DNA of 9,299 bases. Origin: an uncultured Ignavibacteria bacterium. Lineage in GTDB: Bacteria > Bacteroidota > Ignavibacteria > Ignavibacteriales > Ignavibacteriaceae. Positions 7,348-9,299 of this stretch are shown one piece after another; position 1 is the first letter of the stretch; each line of letters opens with the position of its first letter. Under the pieces are notes generated by a model. That model did no database searches. It saw nothing but the letters and a program-made list of their open reading frames with translations, and was not told the DNA's origin. Position numbers and translations under genes: made by a program. The stretch is from NCBI GenBank assembly GCA_937996765.1, contig CALKUG010000196.1, positions 1 to 9,299 on the forward strand. Reading direction: 5' to 3'.

Positions 7348-8217
7348 ATGAGTACCGCAAGAGTTGATAGAATAATCAGTGAAGTACTTTTGGAACAATC
7401 TCTTACAAATTTTTATTGCAAGGATGATAGTTGTAAAGGTTGGGAAAGAAATGTAGTAACTCAACCAAACGCTGTTAAAAATATTGTAAAATCCGGTGCC
7501 GAAAGAATTTCAGCCGGGTTAGGAGTTGGGAAGGAGATAAGTGACTCTAAACTTGCTTCGATGATTGACCATACATTGCTAAAAGCAGAGGCAACGCCAG
7601 AAGAAGTAATACAGCTTTGCGCTGAGGCTAAAGAATATAGCTTTGCATCGGTTTGTGTTAATCCCGGATATGTTGCATTATCGCATTCATTGCTCAAGGA
7701 TACCGTTGTAAAGGTTTGCACAGTAATTGGATTCCCTTTAGGAGCGACATCCACAGCCTCTAAGCGTTTTGAAGCAGAAGATGCCCTTAAAAATGGTGCA
7801 CAAGAATTAGATATGGTCATCAATGTTGGGCGTGTTAAAGCAGGTGATTGGGATTATGTTTTTAACGATATTCAACAAGTAGTTCTTTCCGCCAAAAAGG
7901 AAAGAGCCATTGTTAAAGTGATTCTTGAAACTGCATTACTTACAGACGAAGAAATTGTAAAATCCTGCTTAATTTGCAAACAAGCAGGTGCTGATTTTGT
8001 TAAAACTTCTACAGGGTTTTCAAAAGCCGGCGCTACAGTTGGCAACATTGCTTTAATGCGTTTTGTTGTTGGCTCTACTATGGGTGTTAAAGCAAGCGGA
8101 GGTATCAGAACTAAAGAAGATGCCGAAGCAATGATTGCAGGTGGTGCCGATAGAGTTGGTGCCAGTGCAAGCGTAAAAATTGTTTTAGGTGAAAAGACGG
8201 AATCTAAAGGTTATTAA
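7348..8217 (+). CDS. deoC: deoxyribose-phosphate aldolase with N-terminal extension
   Basis: A 289-residue class I aldolase that splits 2-deoxyribose 5-phosphate into acetaldehyde and glyceraldehyde 3-phosphate, the last step of deoxynucleoside breakdown. The TIM-barrel core starts near residue 66 (LASMIDHTLLK). It has the Schiff-base lysine K219 (FVKTSTGF), the second lysine K248 (VKASGGIRT), D155 (ELDMVINVG) and the phosphate-binding segment GGADRVGASAS (265-275). The ~65 residues before the core are additional to the short bacterial DeoC. They hold a predicted amphipathic helix (RVDRIISEVLLEQSL), cysteines 24 and 29, and a segment GAERISAGLGV (50-60) that resembles the C-terminal phosphate loop. 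ATG 7348 directly follows the folD stop, with only a weak GGA upstream. Its TAA overlaps the next start by one base (TAATG). Confidence 0.95.
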   Translation: MSTARVDRIISEVLLEQSLTNFYCKDDSCKGWERNVVTQPNAVKNIVKSGAERISAGLGVGKEISDSKLASMIDHTLLKAEATPEEVIQLCAEAKEYSFASVCVNPGYVALSHSLLKDTVVKVCTVIGFPLGATSTASKRFEAEDALKNGAQELDMVINVGRVKAGDWDYVFNDIQQVVLSAKKERAIVKVILETALLTDEEIVKSCLICKQAGADFVKTSTGFSKAGATVGNIALMRFVVGSTMGVKASGGIRTKEDAEAMIAGGADRVGASASVKIVLGEKTESKGY

Positions 8218-8444
8218 TGATTCTTGATGTTGTGGTAAGTAGAGAGCTGGATGGATATAACGCCTTGGTAAAATCGGTTAAAGGTTGCGAAAATTGGGCA
8301 CCGACTGAAGAAGAAGCCTTGGACGGGCTTATACCGGTAATTAGATTTTATCTTAATCTTACAGATACTGATTCATTAAAATATGATAGAGCACGTGGGG
8401 ATAATGCCAAGCGTATTTACAAACTCGTAATAGAAAAAGAGTAG
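8217..8444 (+). CDS. HicB-like small protein without HicA partner
   Basis: A 75-residue protein with features of the partial-RNase-H-like HicB fold: an N-terminal strand ending RELDGYNALV, a short strand to a GC turn (KGCENWAPT), then the TEEEAL motif opening a helix, as in HicB antitoxins (typically GC-x-[ST]-G-x-T-x-EEAL). The usual small glycine after GC is replaced by ENWAP. There is no C-terminal DNA-binding domain, and neither flank encodes a HicA-type toxin, so an antitoxin role has no support here. It starts at ATG 8217, overlapping the deoC stop, with AAAGG (8206-8210) as ribosome binding site, and ends three bases before the methyltransferase gene. Its place inside a housekeeping operon suggests a regulatory or structural role, but function is unknown. 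That it is a real gene is supported by the coupling signals; the family assignment is tentative. Confidence 0.6.
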   Translation: MILDVVVSRELDGYNALVKSVKGCENWAPTEEEALDGLIPVIRFYLNLTDTDSLKYDRARGDNAKRIYKLVIEKE

Positions 8445-8447
8445 TAA

Positions 8448-9032
8448 ATGCCCACCACGGAGAGACTAAACAAGCTAACGAAAGTTGCTTCCTTTCGACA
8501 ATTTTCACTAAGAGTTGTACTCGAAAATATTCATGACCCCCACAATGTGAGCGCGATTTTTCGTTCATGCGATGCAGTGGGAGTTCCCAAAGTTTCATTG
8601 GTTTACACTATCGAGAAATTTCCGCGAATTGGGAAGAAATCATCCGCCTCCGCATTCAAGTGGGTTGAAAAGATGAGAGAACCTTCGATTCCCGATTGCT
8701 ACCAAAATTTAAAAAACGAAGGCTTTACTCTTTACGCCTCCTCGTGCAACCCTGAGGCAAAATCGCTGTATGAATATGATTTTACCGGCAAAGTTGCCAT
8801 TGTAATGGGAAATGAGCATAGGGGTATTAGTCAGGAAGCAGAAAAACTTGCCGATCATCTATATTTCATCCCCATGCACGGCATGGTACAAAGTCTTAAT
8901 GTTTCGGTTGCAGCAGCTGTAACTTTATATGAAATTGCAAGACAACGCTCATTGCTTGGGCAATACTCGGAAGAGCTTTCAAAAAACGAAAAAACACAGG
9001 AATTAATTGAGCAGTGGAGCAACAAACGTTGA
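8448..9032 (+). CDS. trmH: SpoU-family tRNA 2'-O-methyltransferase (TrmH type)
   Basis: A 194-residue SPOUT-class enzyme that likely methylates the 2'-OH of G18 in the tRNA D-loop using S-adenosylmethionine. All three SpoU motifs are present: motif 1 HDPHNVSAIFRSCDAVG (29-45, with N33 and R39 as the conserved catalytic-site residues), motif 2 IVMGNEHRGIS (118-128) and motif 3 IPMHGMVQSLNVSVAAAV (141-158), whose segments form the trefoil-knot SAM site. The N-terminus begins with a short helix directly before motif 1, as in TrmH, and without the L30e-like domain of RlmB. TrmH is therefore favoured over rRNA methyltransferases, although the TrmL (position 34) and TrmJ groups cannot be fully excluded by reading alone. 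The gene sits three bases after the HicB-like gene, with AAAGAG before its ATG. Its TGA overlaps the aroA start (TGATG). Confidence 0.88.
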   Translation: MPTTERLNKLTKVASFRQFSLRVVLENIHDPHNVSAIFRSCDAVGVPKVSLVYTIEKFPRIGKKSSASAFKWVEKMREPSIPDCYQNLKNEGFTLYASSCNPEAKSLYEYDFTGKVAIVMGNEHRGISQEAEKLADHLYFIPMHGMVQSLNVSVAAAVTLYEIARQRSLLGQYSEELSKNEKTQELIEQWSNKR

Positions 9033-9299
9033 TGGATGATATTAAAGAATTTAGTTTTGTGGAATCGCTAAAAGGCGAGCTCTCTTTACCCGGTGATAAA
9101 TCTATTTCACATCGTGCTGTTCTATTTTCTGCTATGGCTGAGGGTACTTCCAAAATTTCTAATCTTTCCGATGGCGAAGATGTAAAATCTACACGTTCAA
9201 TTATGGAAAGCTTAGGATGTAGTTTTTCTAATGAAGGTGATGCCTTAATAGTTAAAGGAGTGGGGAGAAATGGGTTTAAGCCGCAAACAAATCCCATAA
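9032..9299 (+). CDS. aroA: 3-phosphoshikimate 1-carboxyvinyltransferase, N-terminal part (partial)
   Basis: The first 89 residues of EPSP synthase, open to the end of the window. The enzyme joins shikimate 3-phosphate and phosphoenolpyruvate in the sixth step of the shikimate pathway to aromatic amino acids. The N-terminal signature LPGDKSISHRAV (19-30) contains the conserved K23, S24 and R28 that bind substrate. It is followed by AEGTSKISNLSDGEDV, matching the family's A-x-G-x-[ST]-x-I-x-N-x-x-x-[GS]-x-D pattern, and by the LGC turn. ATG 9032 overlaps the trmH stop by one base; GGAG (9016-9019) lies 12 bases upstream, which is long spacing and suggests reliance on coupling. A minus-strand ORF across the same bases is a shadow. 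Confidence 0.95.
   Translation, partial: MDDIKEFSFVESLKGELSLPGDKSISHRAVLFSAMAEGTSKISNLSDGEDVKSTRSIMESLGCSFSNEGDALIVKGVGRNGFKPQTNPI

Noticed and set aside
8217..8444. Complete HicAB toxin-antitoxin module
   Set aside because: No HicA-like ORF is present on either side or strand, and the protein lacks a DNA-binding domain.
8896..9297. Minus-strand ORF of 133 codons
   Set aside because: It lies antisense to trmH and aroA, which have strong family motifs, and its translation shows no recognisable domain.
1..9299. CRISPR arrays, insertion sequences, tRNA or rRNA genes
   Set aside because: I saw no direct-repeat arrays, transposase motifs, terminal inverted repeats of an element, or tRNA cloverleaf; almost every base belongs to a recognised gene.

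Overview
This is an AT-rich bacterial chromosome segment of densely packed housekeeping genes. There is no mobile element, CRISPR array or RNA gene that I can see. Uninterrupted ORFs, Shine-Dalgarno-like sequences and use of all three stop codons (TAA, TAG, TGA) indicate the standard bacterial code. The set of genes, the style of the secreted M1 peptidase and weak TAnnTTTG-like promoter candidates fit the Bacteroidota/Chlorobiota/Ignavibacteria side of the tree. That placement is an inference; no gene here fixes the lineage.

Left block (1-1730, + strand): the 3' end of miaA (tRNA dimethylallyltransferase), then prfB (release factor 2), then a small protein that is almost only a cyclic-nucleotide-binding domain. 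The block ends at a hairpin (1732-1759) with an A-tract and a T-tract, which can serve both converging transcription units. prfB is not one ORF. A 23-codon leader starts at ATG 193 and ends at CTT-TAA-C (259-265), and the rest of RF2 lies in the +1 frame. The layout is the classic RF2 autoregulatory frameshift cassette, including an internal Shine-Dalgarno three bases before the shift codon, but the in-frame stop is UAA rather than the usual UGA. This is the most notable observation in the window.

Middle block (1782-5511, - strand): a secreted M1-type zinc metallopeptidase, and upstream of it a fusion of a DnaQ-like DEDDh 3'-5' exonuclease with the N-terminal half of UvrC (GIY-YIG nuclease, four-cysteine cluster, UVR motif). 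The second gene appears to start at TTG.

Right block (5618-9299, + strand): a tight six-gene run with overlaps or gaps of no more than 3 bases: a YmdB-family phosphodiesterase, folD, deoC with a 65-residue N-terminal extension, a 75-residue HicB-like orphan, a TrmH-type tRNA 2'-O-methyltransferase, and the start of aroA (EPSP synthase), which runs off the window. A 106-base divergent promoter region separates this run from the exonuclease gene. The operon mixes folate one-carbon metabolism, deoxyribose phosphate breakdown, tRNA modification and the shikimate pathway; I see no single pathway joining them. No stretch over 300 bases lacks a gene.
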